The position numbers were made by a program, and so were the translations under genes. 32,795 bases of DNA from Caballeronia concitans (GTDB lineage: Bacteria > Pseudomonadota > Gammaproteobacteria > Burkholderiales > Burkholderiaceae). The stretch is from contig NZ_FCNV02000023.1 in the NCBI RefSeq assembly GCF_001544615.1, positions 1 to 32,795 on the forward strand. The letters are read 5' to 3'. Below the pieces are notes generated by a model. It had not been told where the DNA came from. It saw nothing but the letters and a program-made list of their open reading frames with translations, and searched no databases. Positions 1 through 8,450 of this stretch are shown here, one piece after another; within the stretch, counting starts at the first letter, position 1, and each line of letters starts with the position of its first letter.

Positions 1-68
1 GACCGTGAAACGACTCCACGCCGATGATAGTGCGGATTGCCCGTGTGAAAGTAGGTAATCGTCAGGCT
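1..68 (+). rRNA. rrf: 5S ribosomal RNA, 3' part (5' end outside window)
   Basis: The first bases read as the second half of a bacterial 5S rRNA: GTGAAACG, CGCCGATGATAGTG, then GTGAAAGTAGG and the closing TCAGGC that pairs with the 5' end in complete molecules. The order matches E. coli 5S (GTGAAACG, GCCGATGGTAGTG, GAGAGTAGG, CCAGGC). About 45-50 bases of the 5' half lie outside the window. The exact 3' end is estimated from the terminal stem and may be off by one or two bases. It should be the last gene of an rRNA operon, because a strong terminator follows. Confidence 0.93.
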
Positions 69-83
69 CCTCATGCAATAAAC

Positions 84-114
84 AAAAACCCCACCCCGCA
101 AAGGTGGGGTTTTT
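84..114 (+). terminator. Intrinsic terminator of the rRNA operon
   Basis: A perfect 12-bp stem (AAAAACCCCACC at 84-95 with GGTGGGGTTTTT at 103-114) encloses a 7-base loop, and the right arm ends in five T. It lies 15 bases after the 5S gene. The A/T flanks make it look symmetric, so it might work in both directions, but no minus-strand gene ends here. Confidence 0.93.
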
Positions 115-217
115 GCGTTTGGGCCGGCGAAATCAGCCCATATCTCAGCACAAGCAGCATCCGGACGGGACCATTCTGTCGGTAAAATGGCGCAATGCCG
201 ACCCCATCGGAGCGCAC

Positions 218-886
218 ATGAGAACGAGCCTGTTGATTGCCGCTGTCAGCGTCGCGTTGCTGGCGACGGCTTGTGGCAAGAAGAACGATGCGAGCGAGTC
301 CAGCCTGGGCGACGCTATCACCGCCGACATGAAAACCAATCGCGGTCTGCTATGCCTCAATCGCAGCGGACGCGGTCCTTTCACATTTCCATCGACATAT
401 TCGGCGCGCGACCTCAATGAATACTCGGCCGCGGCATTGCGCGAGCAACTGGCGGCGCTCGAGAAGAGCGGTCTGATCGCGCGGGCCGCAGCCACGCCGA
501 ACAACGCAACCGCTAGCGCTAACGCGAACACCAGCACGCAGCAGAACGCCGTCGCGTATAGCCTGACGGGCGAAGGTCAGAAGTACGCGGTCGAGACCGT
601 TCGGCAGGCGGGCGATCCCAACGCCACCGCCGATTCCCGCGTCTGGATGCTCTGCTATGCGCACGTCAAGCTCGACAAGGTGGTCGGCTGGACGGAGCCG
701 GATCCGAACGCGCATCGCACGGACGTGACTTACACGTATAAGCTCGACAACGTGGCGCCGTGGGCCGACGATCGCGACATCAAGCGCGCGTTCACCGACC
801 TGGTCGCCGCCGATCGCGAAGCCGGCGAAACGAAGCTGCACGTCACGCTCGAACAGCGGCCCGACGGCTGGGCCAGGGTGGATTGA
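218..886 (+). CDS. Putative lipoprotein of unknown function
   Basis: A 222-residue protein with a signal peptide: MRTSLL, a hydrophobic stretch, then LLATAC at about residues 13-18, which resembles a lipobox with Cys18 as the lipidation site (Ala rather than Leu at -3 is acceptable but not ideal). The start at 218 is chosen because the signal begins there and GGAG sits 5 bases upstream; the frame is open further upstream but that part overlaps the rRNA terminator. The mature part begins with a polar GKKNDASES linker and has an Ala/Asn/Thr-rich low-complexity stretch near residues 95-110. I do not recognise a family. It is probably anchored in the outer or inner membrane facing the periplasm. 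The next gene starts only 5 bases after its stop, so the two may be co-transcribed, although the functions have no obvious link. Confidence 0.8.
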   Translation: MRTSLLIAAVSVALLATACGKKNDASESSLGDAITADMKTNRGLLCLNRSGRGPFTFPSTYSARDLNEYSAAALREQLAALEKSGLIARAAATPNNATASANANTSTQQNAVAYSLTGEGQKYAVETVRQAGDPNATADSRVWMLCYAHVKLDKVVGWTEPDPNAHRTDVTYTYKLDNVAPWADDRDIKRAFTDLVAADREAGETKLHVTLEQRPDGWARVD

Positions 887-891
887 GGCAC

Positions 892-1932
892 GTGTCCGTT
901 TCTTTCGACGATCTCTCTTCCGGCCCGCCGCGCATGTCGGATGTCGCGCGGCTCGCCGGCGTCTCGAAGATGACCGTATCGCGCGTGCTCGCCGGCCACA
1001 GCGTTGCACCGGCGACGCGCGAGCGCGTGCAGCAAGCCATCGATGAACTCGGTTATGTGGCCGATGCCGCCGCCGGCGCGCTGTCGTCCGGGCGCTCCGA
1101 ATTCGTCGCGGTGCTCGTGCCGTCGCTCGCAAGCTCCAACTTTTCCGACACCGTTCGCGGTCTGTCCGCAGCCCTCGAACCGCACGGGCTGCAACTGCTC
1201 ATCGGTGACACCGACTATCACCTCGACCGCGAGGAAAACCTCGTGCGCTCGATGCTGCGCCACCAGCCGCGCTGCATAGCGCTAACGGGATCGCGTCACA
1301 CGGAAGCGACGCGCACCCTGTTGCGCCGCGCGGGCGTGCCGGTCGTCGAGATGTGGGACTTCCCGTCCGATCCGATCGACGCCGCCGTCGGTTTCTCCAA
1401 CGTCAACGCGGCGCGCGAGATGGTGCGCTATCTCGCGGGGCGCGGCCACCAGCGCATCGGCTTCATTGGCGGTGCAAGCGAGCTGGACCGGCGCGGCCTC
1501 GATCGTCTGAAGGGTTTTCGCATGGAGATGAAAGCGCTCGGGCTCGATGCCGGGCGCGTCATTCGTCTGGGCGATTCACCGATCACGATGAGTCATGGCG
1601 GCCCCGCGATGGCCGCGCTGCTCGAAGCCTGGCCCGACACGCAAGCGGTGATGTGCGTGAGCGACATGTCCGCTTTCGGCGCGATAATGGAATGTCATCG
1701 GCGCGGGATCAAGGTGCCGGACGACATCGCGGTCGCGGGCTTCGGCAACTTCGAAGTGGCCGCCTGCTGCATGCCGTCGATCACGACGATTTCCGTCGAC
1801 GCATACGGCATCGGCCTGCGTACCGGCGCGGCCTTGCTGGCCGCGCTCGAAGCGTACGAGCAGGGCGTCGTGCGGCACGCGGGCAAGCGCATCCGCGTCG
1901 ATTACGAAGTGGTCACGCGCGAGAGCGCATAA
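892..1932 (+). CDS. LacI/GntR-type sugar-acid-responsive transcriptional repressor
   Basis: The N-terminus holds the LacI-family helix-turn-helix (MSDVARLAGVSKMTVSRVL, residues about 15-33) with the hinge sequence that reads the operator, followed by a periplasmic-binding-protein-like effector domain to the C-terminus. The total of 346 residues fits the family. The GTG at 892 is preferred because GAGG lies 3 bases upstream; ATG 934, immediately before the HTH, lacks a ribosome-binding site but is possible. The next gene is a XylD-like sugar-acid dehydratase on the same strand, and a perfect palindrome of the GntR/IdnR type lies between them. From the family it should repress that dehydratase until an aldonate or related effector binds; the effector itself cannot be read from the sequence. 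Confidence 0.88.
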   Translation: MSVSFDDLSSGPPRMSDVARLAGVSKMTVSRVLAGHSVAPATRERVQQAIDELGYVADAAAGALSSGRSEFVAVLVPSLASSNFSDTVRGLSAALEPHGLQLLIGDTDYHLDREENLVRSMLRHQPRCIALTGSRHTEATRTLLRRAGVPVVEMWDFPSDPIDAAVGFSNVNAAREMVRYLAGRGHQRIGFIGGASELDRRGLDRLKGFRMEMKALGLDAGRVIRLGDSPITMSHGGPAMAALLEAWPDTQAVMCVSDMSAFGAIMECHRRGIKVPDDIAVAGFGNFEVAACCMPSITTISVDAYGIGLRTGAALLAALEAYEQGVVRHAGKRIRVDYEVVTRESA

Positions 1933-1973
1933 GTCAGCGGGTGCCGGAATTTGCGTGCTACCATGCACGAAAT

Positions 1974-1985
1974 GTTACCGGTAAC
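1974..1985. promoter_or_regulatory. LacI/GntR-type operator upstream of the dehydratase
   Basis: GTTACCGGTAAC is a perfect 12-bp palindrome 53 bases before the dehydratase start. Its core (TGTTACCGGTAAC) resembles the operator recognised by E. coli gluconate repressor GntR. A TTGCGT at 1951-1956 lies 17 bases before it and could be a -35 element, in which case the palindrome would cover the -10 region and bound repressor would block polymerase. The promoter assignment is inference; the palindrome is seen directly. Confidence 0.72.
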
Positions 1986-2038
1986 GCAGGCGCGTCAACA
2001 GGCCTTGCGTCGCATGAGCAATCCCCACGGAGAGAGAC

Positions 2039-3823
2039 ATGTCCCAGCAAACCCCCCGCCGTCTGCGCAGCCAGGAATGGTTCGACGATCCTTCGCATGC
2101 CGACATGACCGCGCTCTATGTCGAGCGCTTCATGAACTACGGCCTCACGCGCGAAGAGCTGCAGTCGGGCCGGCCGATCATCGGCATTGCGCAGACGGGC
2201 AGCGATCTCGCGCCGTGTAATCGGCATCACATCGAGCTGGCCGCGCGCACCAAGGCCGGTATCCGCGATGCCGGCGGCATTCCGATGGAGTTTCCCGTGC
2301 ATCCGCTCGCGGAGCAGAGCCGCCGCCCGACCGCCGCGCTGGATCGCAATCTCGCGTACCTCGGGCTCGTCGAGATCCTGCACGGCTTTCCGCTCGATGG
2401 CGTCGTGCTCACGACCGGCTGCGACAAGACCACGCCCGCGTGCCTGATGGCTGCGGGCACGGTCGATATGCCCGCCATCGTGCTGTCCGGCGGCCCGATG
2501 CTCGACGGATGGTATGAAGGCAAACGCGTCGGCTCCGGCACGGTCATCTGGCACGCGCGCAATCTGCTCGCGGCGGGCGAGATCGATTACGAAGGCTTCA
2601 TGCGACTGACGACCGCATCGTCGCCGTCGATCGGACATTGCAACACGATGGGCACCGCGCTCTCGATGAACAGCCTCGCCGAAGCGCTCGGCATGTCGCT
2701 GCCGACGTGCGCGAGCATTCCGGCCGCGTATCGCGAGCGCGGGCAGATGGCGTATGCAACGGGCAAGCGCATCGTCGATATGGTGCGCGAGGACTTGCGT
2801 CCGTCGAAGATCATGACGCGCGATGCGTTCCGTAATGCGATCGTGGTGGCGTCGGCGTTGGGTGCATCGACGAATTGCCCGCCGCATTTGATCGCGATCG
2901 CGCGGCATATGGGTATCGAATTGAGTCTGGAGGATTGGCAGCGCGACGGTGAGCAGGTGCCGCTCATCGTGAACTGCATGCCGGCGGGCGAATATCTCGG
3001 CGAGAGTTTCCATCGCGCGGGCGGGGTGCCGGCCGTGCTGCGCGAACTCGATGCAGCTGGTCTGCTGCACCGCGATTGCCACACGGTCTCGGGCCGCACG
3101 ATCGGCGAAATTGCCGACGAAGCAGCCGTCGCCGATCGCGACGTGATCCGCACCGCCGACGATCCGCTGAAGCACGGCGCGGGCTTCATGGTGCTGTCGG
3201 GCAATTTCTTCGACAGCGCGATCATGAAGATGTCGGTCGTGGGCGAAGCCTTCACGAAGACCTATCTCAGCGAGCCGGGCGCGGAAAACGTGTTCGAAGC
3301 GCGCGCCATTGTGTTCAATGGCCCCGAGGATTATCACGACCGCATCAACGATCCCGCGCTCGAAATCGACGAGCATTGCATTCTCGTGATTCGCGGTTGC
3401 GGCACGGTCGGTTATCCGGGCAGCGCGGAAGTGGTGAACATGGCGCCGCCGGCGGAACTGATCAAGCGCGGCGTCGATTCGCTGCCCTGCATGGGCGATG
3501 GCCGGCAAAGCGGCACGTCCGCGAGTCCGTCGATTCTGAACATGTCGCCGGAAGCCGCGGTCGGCGGCGGCCTCGCGCTGCTGCGCACGAATGACCGCAT
3601 TCGCGTCGATCTGAACGCGCGCTCGGTCGACGTGCTGCTCGACGAAAGCGAACTCGCAAGCCGCCGCGATCAGGCTGCGTTCGCGGCGCCCGCTGCGCAG
3701 ACGCCTTGGCAAGAGCTGTATCGGCAGACGGTCGGACAGCTATCGACCGGCGGATGCCTCGAACCCGCGACGCTCTATCTGAAGGTCATCGAGACGCGCG
3801 GCAATCCGCGTCATTCGCACTGA
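2039..3823 (+). CDS. IlvD/Edd-family sugar-acid dehydratase (XylD-like)
   Basis: A 594-residue enzyme of the IlvD/Edd superfamily, which dehydrates aldonates to 2-keto-3-deoxy sugar acids using an Fe-S cluster and Mg2+. The three cluster cysteines sit at Cys60 (in APCNRHH), Cys128 (TGCDKTTPA) and Cys201 (GHCNTMGTA), the same spacing as remembered for Caulobacter xylonate dehydratase XylD. The opening (PRRLRSQEWFDDP) and the C-terminal GDGRQSGT, with the Ser expected near the active site, also match that branch rather than DHAD or Edd. The length agrees with XylD (about 590-595). GGAGAGAG precedes the ATG by 2-9 bases. A LacI-type repressor gene and its operator lie just upstream. The substrate is probably D-xylonate, L-arabonate or a related acid, but no aldolase, dehydrogenase or transporter of such a pathway is in the window, so the exact one is open. 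Confidence 0.88.
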   Translation: MSQQTPRRLRSQEWFDDPSHADMTALYVERFMNYGLTREELQSGRPIIGIAQTGSDLAPCNRHHIELAARTKAGIRDAGGIPMEFPVHPLAEQSRRPTAALDRNLAYLGLVEILHGFPLDGVVLTTGCDKTTPACLMAAGTVDMPAIVLSGGPMLDGWYEGKRVGSGTVIWHARNLLAAGEIDYEGFMRLTTASSPSIGHCNTMGTALSMNSLAEALGMSLPTCASIPAAYRERGQMAYATGKRIVDMVREDLRPSKIMTRDAFRNAIVVASALGASTNCPPHLIAIARHMGIELSLEDWQRDGEQVPLIVNCMPAGEYLGESFHRAGGVPAVLRELDAAGLLHRDCHTVSGRTIGEIADEAAVADRDVIRTADDPLKHGAGFMVLSGNFFDSAIMKMSVVGEAFTKTYLSEPGAENVFEARAIVFNGPEDYHDRINDPALEIDEHCILVIRGCGTVGYPGSAEVVNMAPPAELIKRGVDSLPCMGDGRQSGTSASPSILNMSPEAAVGGGLALLRTNDRIRVDLNARSVDVLLDESELASRRDQAAFAAPAAQTPWQELYRQTVGQLSTGGCLEPATLYLKVIETRGNPRHSH

Positions 3824-3826
3824 GCG

Positions 3827-4162
3827 TCACACGCGCGCATCGCGGCGCGGCGCGATGCGCGGCGTCGTTTTGAGCGTCGGCATGGTGCCGCTTTCGATGT
3901 GATGCTGCACGGCATCGGCGGCGTCGAAATAGCGGCGCTCGTCGAGCCAATGCCACACGGCGGCGAGAAAGAGACCGAGTCCCTCGTGTCCGCAATGCGC
4001 GATGACATCGGCGATGCCTTCCGCAAGCGCCTCGTCGCGTCCATGTGTGGTGAACGCGCTCGCCACATGCGATGCGGTGCGCGAAACGAGCATCGCGTGC
4101 ATCGGATGCAAATGCGGATTGAACGTGCGCGATGCGTGACTTCTGAATCGGCTGCCGGCCAT
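3827..4162 (-). CDS. Conserved-looking protein of unknown function
   Basis: A 111-residue protein running towards the dehydratase, with only 3 bases between the two stops. It has a basic N-terminus (SRFRSHASR), a histidine-rich segment (NPHLHPMHAM) and a central amphipathic region (ALAEGIADVIAHCGHEGLGLFLAAVWHWLDERRYFDAADAV) that looks like two or three helices with clustered His and Trp. No signal peptide or clear transmembrane segment is visible. GGGGGG about 5 bases upstream of the ATG could serve as a ribosome-binding site. I do not recognise a family. Amino-acid composition and the absence of an equally good frame on the other strand support that it is real. Confidence 0.6.
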   Translation of the reverse strand: MAGSRFRSHASRTFNPHLHPMHAMLVSRTASHVASAFTTHGRDEALAEGIADVIAHCGHEGLGLFLAAVWHWLDERRYFDAADAVQHHIESGTMPTLKTTPRIAPRRDARV

Positions 4163-4404
4163 GAGGCCCCCCGTGGTCGATGCCGGCGTGCCGCGTCTTC
4201 AAGACGCGCGCCGCCGTTGGTTATTTCGATCGCCGCCTTGTTGCGGCGTCGCCCGGATAACGCAAAAAGCGGGCCGAAGGTGCGCAAATTGCTGCGGCGC
4301 CTTGCCAGCAGCACGTCTGCGGCGGCGCCGGGCTACACATCGTGATACTGAATGGCGTCCTTTTCTACATGTCGTATGAAGGAACGTTAGGGTGTGTCAC
4401 GCTC

Positions 4405-5535
4405 ATGCGCCAACGCCGTGTTGAAGCTACCGATAGCCCGTCGCGAAATGCGTGCGTCGCGCTGTGCGCGCTCGCGCTGCTCTATGGATCCTCTTCACAC
4501 AACGAGGAGCCGCGCCGGTACGCATCGGGCGAGCCGCAGCCGCTGCATCATGCGAGGCACACGTCGGCGGGTTTCGAGAACAACTATGGCGATCTGCCGC
4601 GCGCGTCCTTCCTGAAATGGCAATGGGAACGCATCACGCAGGGCTTGCCGAAGCCGCCGGCGAACGGCTATCGCTTTCCGATGGCGCATCCCGATGTCGC
4701 GTTCCTGAAAGCAAATCGCACCGTCGATACGCTCACGTGGATCGGTCACGCCAGCGCACTCGTGCAGATCGACGGCGTCAATATCCTCACCGATCCCGTG
4801 TTCTCCGAACGCGCGTCGCCATTCTCGTTCGCCGGGCCGAAGCGCAAGACGCCGCCCGGCATGACGCTCGATCAATTGCCGCATATCGATGTCGTGCTGA
4901 TCTCGCACAATCATTACGATCATCTCGACAAGCCGAGCATCGAAGCGCTCAACCGGCAGCCAGGCGGTCCGCCGCGCTTTCTCGTGCCACTGGGCGTGAA
5001 GGCGTGGATGACGGGCATCGGCGTGACGAACGCGGAGGAATTCGACTGGGGCGATGAAACGCGTGCCGCCGGTCTCGATATCTGGTTCGCGCCGGCGCAG
5101 CATTGGTCGGCGCGCACGCCGTTCGATCGCGCGAAGACGCTGTGGGGCAGTTGGGTCGTGAAGACGCGCAAGGACGCCGCGCATGCCTATTCATTGTTCT
5201 TTGCCGGCGACACCGGCTATTCACCGGATTTCCGCAACATCGGCGCGCGCTTCGGCGGCTTCGATCTCGCGCTGATTCCTATCGGCGCTTACGATCCGCG
5301 CTGGTTCATGCACGCGCAGCATGTCGATCCCGAAGAAGCCGTGCGCATATTCGAGGATCTGCATGCGAAGAAAGCGATCGGCATTCACTGGGGCACTTTC
5401 GAGTTGACGGACGAAGCGCTCGACGAACCGCCGCGCCGTCTCGCCGATGCCGTTCGTCATGCCGGCCTACCCGCCGATGCGTTCACGGTGCTCGAACACG
5501 GCGAAACGATCCGTCTGAATACGCCTGAAAACTAG
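4405..5535 (+). CDS. MBL-fold metallo-hydrolase, RomA/NAPE-PLD-like
   Basis: A 376-residue metallo-beta-lactamase-fold enzyme. The metal-binding motif HNHYDHLD is present (HxHxDH), preceded by the typical TWIGHASALVQIDGVNILTDP strands and followed by FFAGDTGYS (the bridging Asp) and the late His in GIHWGTFEL. This layout is that of the RomA / N-acyl-phosphatidylethanolamine phospholipase D branch, where members hydrolyse phosphodiester or similar bonds with two zinc ions; the substrate in bacteria is unknown. The N-terminus has a basic segment and a hydrophobic stretch (CVALCALALLYGSSS, about residues 16-30) that suggests membrane attachment or export. The start is uncertain: ATG 4369 and ATG 4342 are in frame, and none has a strong ribosome-binding site. 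Confidence 0.85.
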   Translation: MRQRRVEATDSPSRNACVALCALALLYGSSSHNEEPRRYASGEPQPLHHARHTSAGFENNYGDLPRASFLKWQWERITQGLPKPPANGYRFPMAHPDVAFLKANRTVDTLTWIGHASALVQIDGVNILTDPVFSERASPFSFAGPKRKTPPGMTLDQLPHIDVVLISHNHYDHLDKPSIEALNRQPGGPPRFLVPLGVKAWMTGIGVTNAEEFDWGDETRAAGLDIWFAPAQHWSARTPFDRAKTLWGSWVVKTRKDAAHAYSLFFAGDTGYSPDFRNIGARFGGFDLALIPIGAYDPRWFMHAQHVDPEEAVRIFEDLHAKKAIGIHWGTFELTDEALDEPPRRLADAVRHAGLPADAFTVLEHGETIRLNTPEN

Positions 5536-5552
5536 TGGCCAAACCGTCATGA

Positions 5553-5587
5553 CAAAGAAAAACGCGCGGACTGCCAGGTCCGCGCGT
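5553..5587 (-). terminator. Intrinsic terminator after the DUF1328 gene
   Basis: A perfect 10-bp GC-rich stem (ACGCGCGGAC at 5562-5571 with GTCCGCGCGT at 5578-5587) encloses a 6-base loop. Read on the minus strand it ends in GCGTTTTTCTTTG, a proper U-tract. It lies 33 bases past the stop of the minus-strand membrane peptide and 26 bases past the plus-strand hydrolase stop. Confidence 0.9.
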
Positions 5588-5619
5588 GATTCATTGCAGC
5601 ACGTGCAAGGCAATCAGCG

Positions 5620-5781
5620 TCATCGCCTGAACACGCCGAGCAACAACGTTGCAAGGAAGATCACGATGAAGATGAAGAACAGGATCTTGGCGATTTCCGC
5701 CGCGCCCGTCGCAATCCCGCCGAAGCCGAAAAAGGCCGCGATGAGCGCGATGATGAAAAATATGACAGCGTAACGGAGCAT
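5620..5781 (-). CDS. DUF1328 (YtjA-like) small membrane protein
   Basis: A 53-residue hydrophobic protein: [20 protein letters not shown], then [16 protein letters not shown] and a second hydrophobic run ending LLLGVFRR. Two short transmembrane segments separated by a Gly-rich turn with [12 protein letters not shown] are typical of the DUF1328/YtjA family, whose members are about 50-60 residues. In Enterobacteria such proteins are often induced by stress, but their function is unknown. GGAGG lies close upstream of the ATG on the minus strand (CGTGGGAGGCTTC). A strong intrinsic terminator follows, so this is probably a single-gene transcript. Confidence 0.92.
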   Translation of the reverse strand: MLRYAVIFFIIALIAAFFGFGGIATGAAEIAKILFFIFIVIFLATLLLGVFRR

Positions 5782-5945
5782 GAAGCCTCCCACGAGGATC
5801 GGTTGGTGGTTCGATTCGCATGCGGACAGACACCGTCGCCGCCTTCGCTCATCGGTCGTGCCGCGCTTTTATTCAAGTTGGCGCGGTACGAAGGGACAAA
5901 GCAACGCGTGTGCCCAACGCGGCGTATCGCTTTTCGAGCATCCAA

Positions 5946-5987
5946 AGCAAAAACGCCGCAAGCCCTTAAAAATAGGCTTTGCGGCGT
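5946..5987 (-). terminator. Intrinsic terminator after the small acidic protein gene
   Basis: ACGCCGCAAGCC (5953-5964) pairs with GGCTTTGCGGCGT (5975-5987), a 12-bp stem with one bulged base and a 10-base A/T-rich loop. On the minus strand it continues as CGTTTTTGC, a U-tract. It lies 40 bases beyond the stop of the minus-strand 56-aa protein. Confidence 0.87.
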
Positions 5988-6026
5988 CAGTTGCGCGCTG
6001 CGAGGCGCGCGGTTGCGGTGTCGTGT

Positions 6027-6197
6027 CTAGCGGCTTAGCGTGCGATCGGAGTCGGTTTCGTCGTCCTCGTCTTCGTCGTCCTCGACGCTGTTTTGCGCAT
6101 CCATCAGATGGCTCTTCAGTTCATCGCGCTCTATTTGATCGGCTAACTCGAGGGATTTGCGCGTGGCGGGACCGGACGGGCGGTTGGCTCCAGACAT
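6027..6197 (-). CDS. Small acidic protein of unknown function
   Basis: A 56-residue soluble protein. The first half (MSGANRPSGPATRKSLELADQIERDELKSH) is helical-looking and mildly charged; the second half is almost pure Asp/Glu (SVEDDEDEDDETDSD) and it ends RTLSR. The start is fixed by AAGGAG six bases upstream, and a terminator follows, so it is a compact single-gene unit. I do not recognise a named family. The acidic tail suggests binding of a basic partner or metal ions, but that is speculation. The codon run for Asp/Glu is alternating GAC/GAG/GAT and therefore not a simple DNA repeat. Confidence 0.75.
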   Translation of the reverse strand: MSGANRPSGPATRKSLELADQIERDELKSHLMDAQNSVEDDEDEDDETDSDRTLSR

Positions 6198-6487
6198 GGC
6201 GTACTCCTTGAACAGATTGCAAAGCCGCGCCGAAACCGGCGCGAACCGGGGAACGAAAAGGCTTATACACACCGGATGATGAAACCGCCTCGAAGGATAT
6301 TCGACGCGGCATACGCTGAGAGTCGATCATGACAGCAGCGTTCAACGCAAAAAGCGGAGAGTGCTGAATTGCCGTCCCATTCTTGCAAGCGGGAAGGCAC
6401 TTTTTGCGTGGCCGGCGCGTAAGCCAAGTATGCACGGGTCCCACAGCGGGGCAAAGTGCTTTATCGACTCAGCGATCCACGTTCCAG
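6198..6487. other. Intergenic region without recognisable gene
   Basis: About 290 bases between the acidic protein and the LysE-type exporter, both read leftwards. It must carry the promoter of the acidic-protein gene, but no convincing -35/-10 pair was found. No RNA gene, repeat or clear hairpin with a T-run was seen. Composition is slightly less GC-rich than its neighbours. Confidence 0.5.
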
Positions 6488-7102
6488 CTATGCAAGGAAA
6501 TGCGCGACGATGGGATAGAGCGACAGCACGAGCAGCGCGGCCATCGTGATGTTGAACGCGCGCAACAGTCGCGGCCGCGCGAGAAAGCGCCGCAGCGACA
6601 TGCCGAACGCCGCCCAGGCGACGATGCACGGCATCCCGATCACGACGAACACCACGGCCATCAGCGCCGCGTTGAGCGAAAGGCTCGCGTGCAGGTGGAT
6701 GGTGGTTGCGGCGGTGAGCACCATCATCCAGGCTTTCGGATTCACCCACTGAAACGCAACCGCTTCATAAAAGCGCATGGGCCGGCGCTCGCCGTCGCGC
6801 ATCTGCACGGACGACGACGTGCCGATCTTCCACGCGAGGTAAAGCAGATACATCACGCTCAGCGTTTCGAGCACGGTATAGAGCCACGGAAAACGATCGA
6901 AGGCCTGCGCGAGTCCGAGGCCCACCGCGAGCATCAGGAGCGCGACGCCCGCGCTGATGCCGAGCACATGCGGCACCGTGCGCTTGAGTCCGAAGTTGAC
7001 GCCCGAGGCGAGCAGCATCGTGTTATTGGGGCCGGGCGTGATGCTCGTCACGAGCACGAAAAGCGCGGCGGCGGGCAGGGCGTTGAGCAGTTCGGATGGC
7101 AT
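6488..7102 (-). CDS. LysE/RhtB-family amino-acid exporter
   Basis: A 204-residue integral membrane protein of the LysE/RhtB family, which exports amino acids or related small molecules with the proton gradient. Family marks are visible: the N-terminal TM segment followed by TPGPNN (residues about 22-27), the LGISAG region, and WVNPKAWMM in the middle. Five or six hydrophobic segments span the length, which is normal for the family (about 205-210). ATG 7102 is chosen because MPSELLNAL leads straight into the first TM; a TTG at 7117 would add five residues (neither has a good ribosome-binding site). A cluster of GTAC half-sites lies 53-91 bases upstream and may be its operator. The exported substrate cannot be deduced. 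Confidence 0.9.
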   Translation of the reverse strand: MPSELLNALPAAALFVLVTSITPGPNNTMLLASGVNFGLKRTVPHVLGISAGVALLMLAVGLGLAQAFDRFPWLYTVLETLSVMYLLYLAWKIGTSSSVQMRDGERRPMRFYEAVAFQWVNPKAWMMVLTAATTIHLHASLSLNAALMAVVFVVIGMPCIVAWAAFGMSLRRFLARPRLLRAFNITMAALLVLSLYPIVAHFLA

Positions 7103-7153
7103 GGCGCGGTTTGGCAAGTTGAATCGATTCCGGCCAGTTTAAGCGCTCGCATC

Positions 7154-7170
7154 TGTACAGTACCGGTACA
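7154..7170. promoter_or_regulatory. Possible operator: GTAC-rich palindrome upstream of the exporter
   Basis: TGTACAGTACCGGTACA contains a perfect 10-bp palindrome GTACCGGTAC (7160-7169) and an outer TGTAC/GTACA pair. A further CCGGTAC occurs at 7187-7193. Four GTAC half-sites within 40 bases in front of a LysE-type gene suggest a dimeric regulator (GntR/MocR-type repressors often control such exporters), but no regulator gene is adjacent. The site is also between two minus-strand genes, so it could belong to nothing else visible. Confidence 0.4.
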
Positions 7171-7245
7171 CCTCGAGACATGAATTCCGGTACGGCGCGC
7201 GCGCTTCTGTGCCGTCTGAAGCGGAAGCGCGCGCCGCGCGACGCA

Positions 7246-8274
<1,029 letters not shown>

Positions 8275-8450
8275 CGCATGTCCTCTGAATAGTCGAACTA
8301 CGGTTATCGAAGCATGACGCGCGTGATATGCGATGACGAGACTACCGCAACGGCCTGACGCGTGCAGGGAACGCAGAATGCGCGGCATCGCGGGCACGCT
8401 GCTTGCAAAATGCTGACGCATAGGTCGCGGCGAACGCGCGACATCCACGC

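Noticed and set aside
104-217. Upstream extension of the first lipoprotein gene
   Set aside because: It overlaps the rRNA terminator and would bury the signal peptide behind a polar segment.
1958-3712. Long open frame on the minus strand opposite the dehydratase
   Set aside because: The translation is Arg/His/Ala-rich low-complexity with no family motifs, as expected for the shadow of a high-GC gene.
5549-5773. Plus-strand frame starting MTKKNART over the DUF1328 gene
   Set aside because: It runs through the minus-strand terminator and lacks its own ribosome-binding site; the minus-strand 53-aa peptide is a known family.
6361-7183. Plus-strand open frames opposite the LysE-type gene
   Set aside because: Translations are charged low-complexity; the minus strand has a clear multi-TM protein with TPGPNN and NPKAW motifs.
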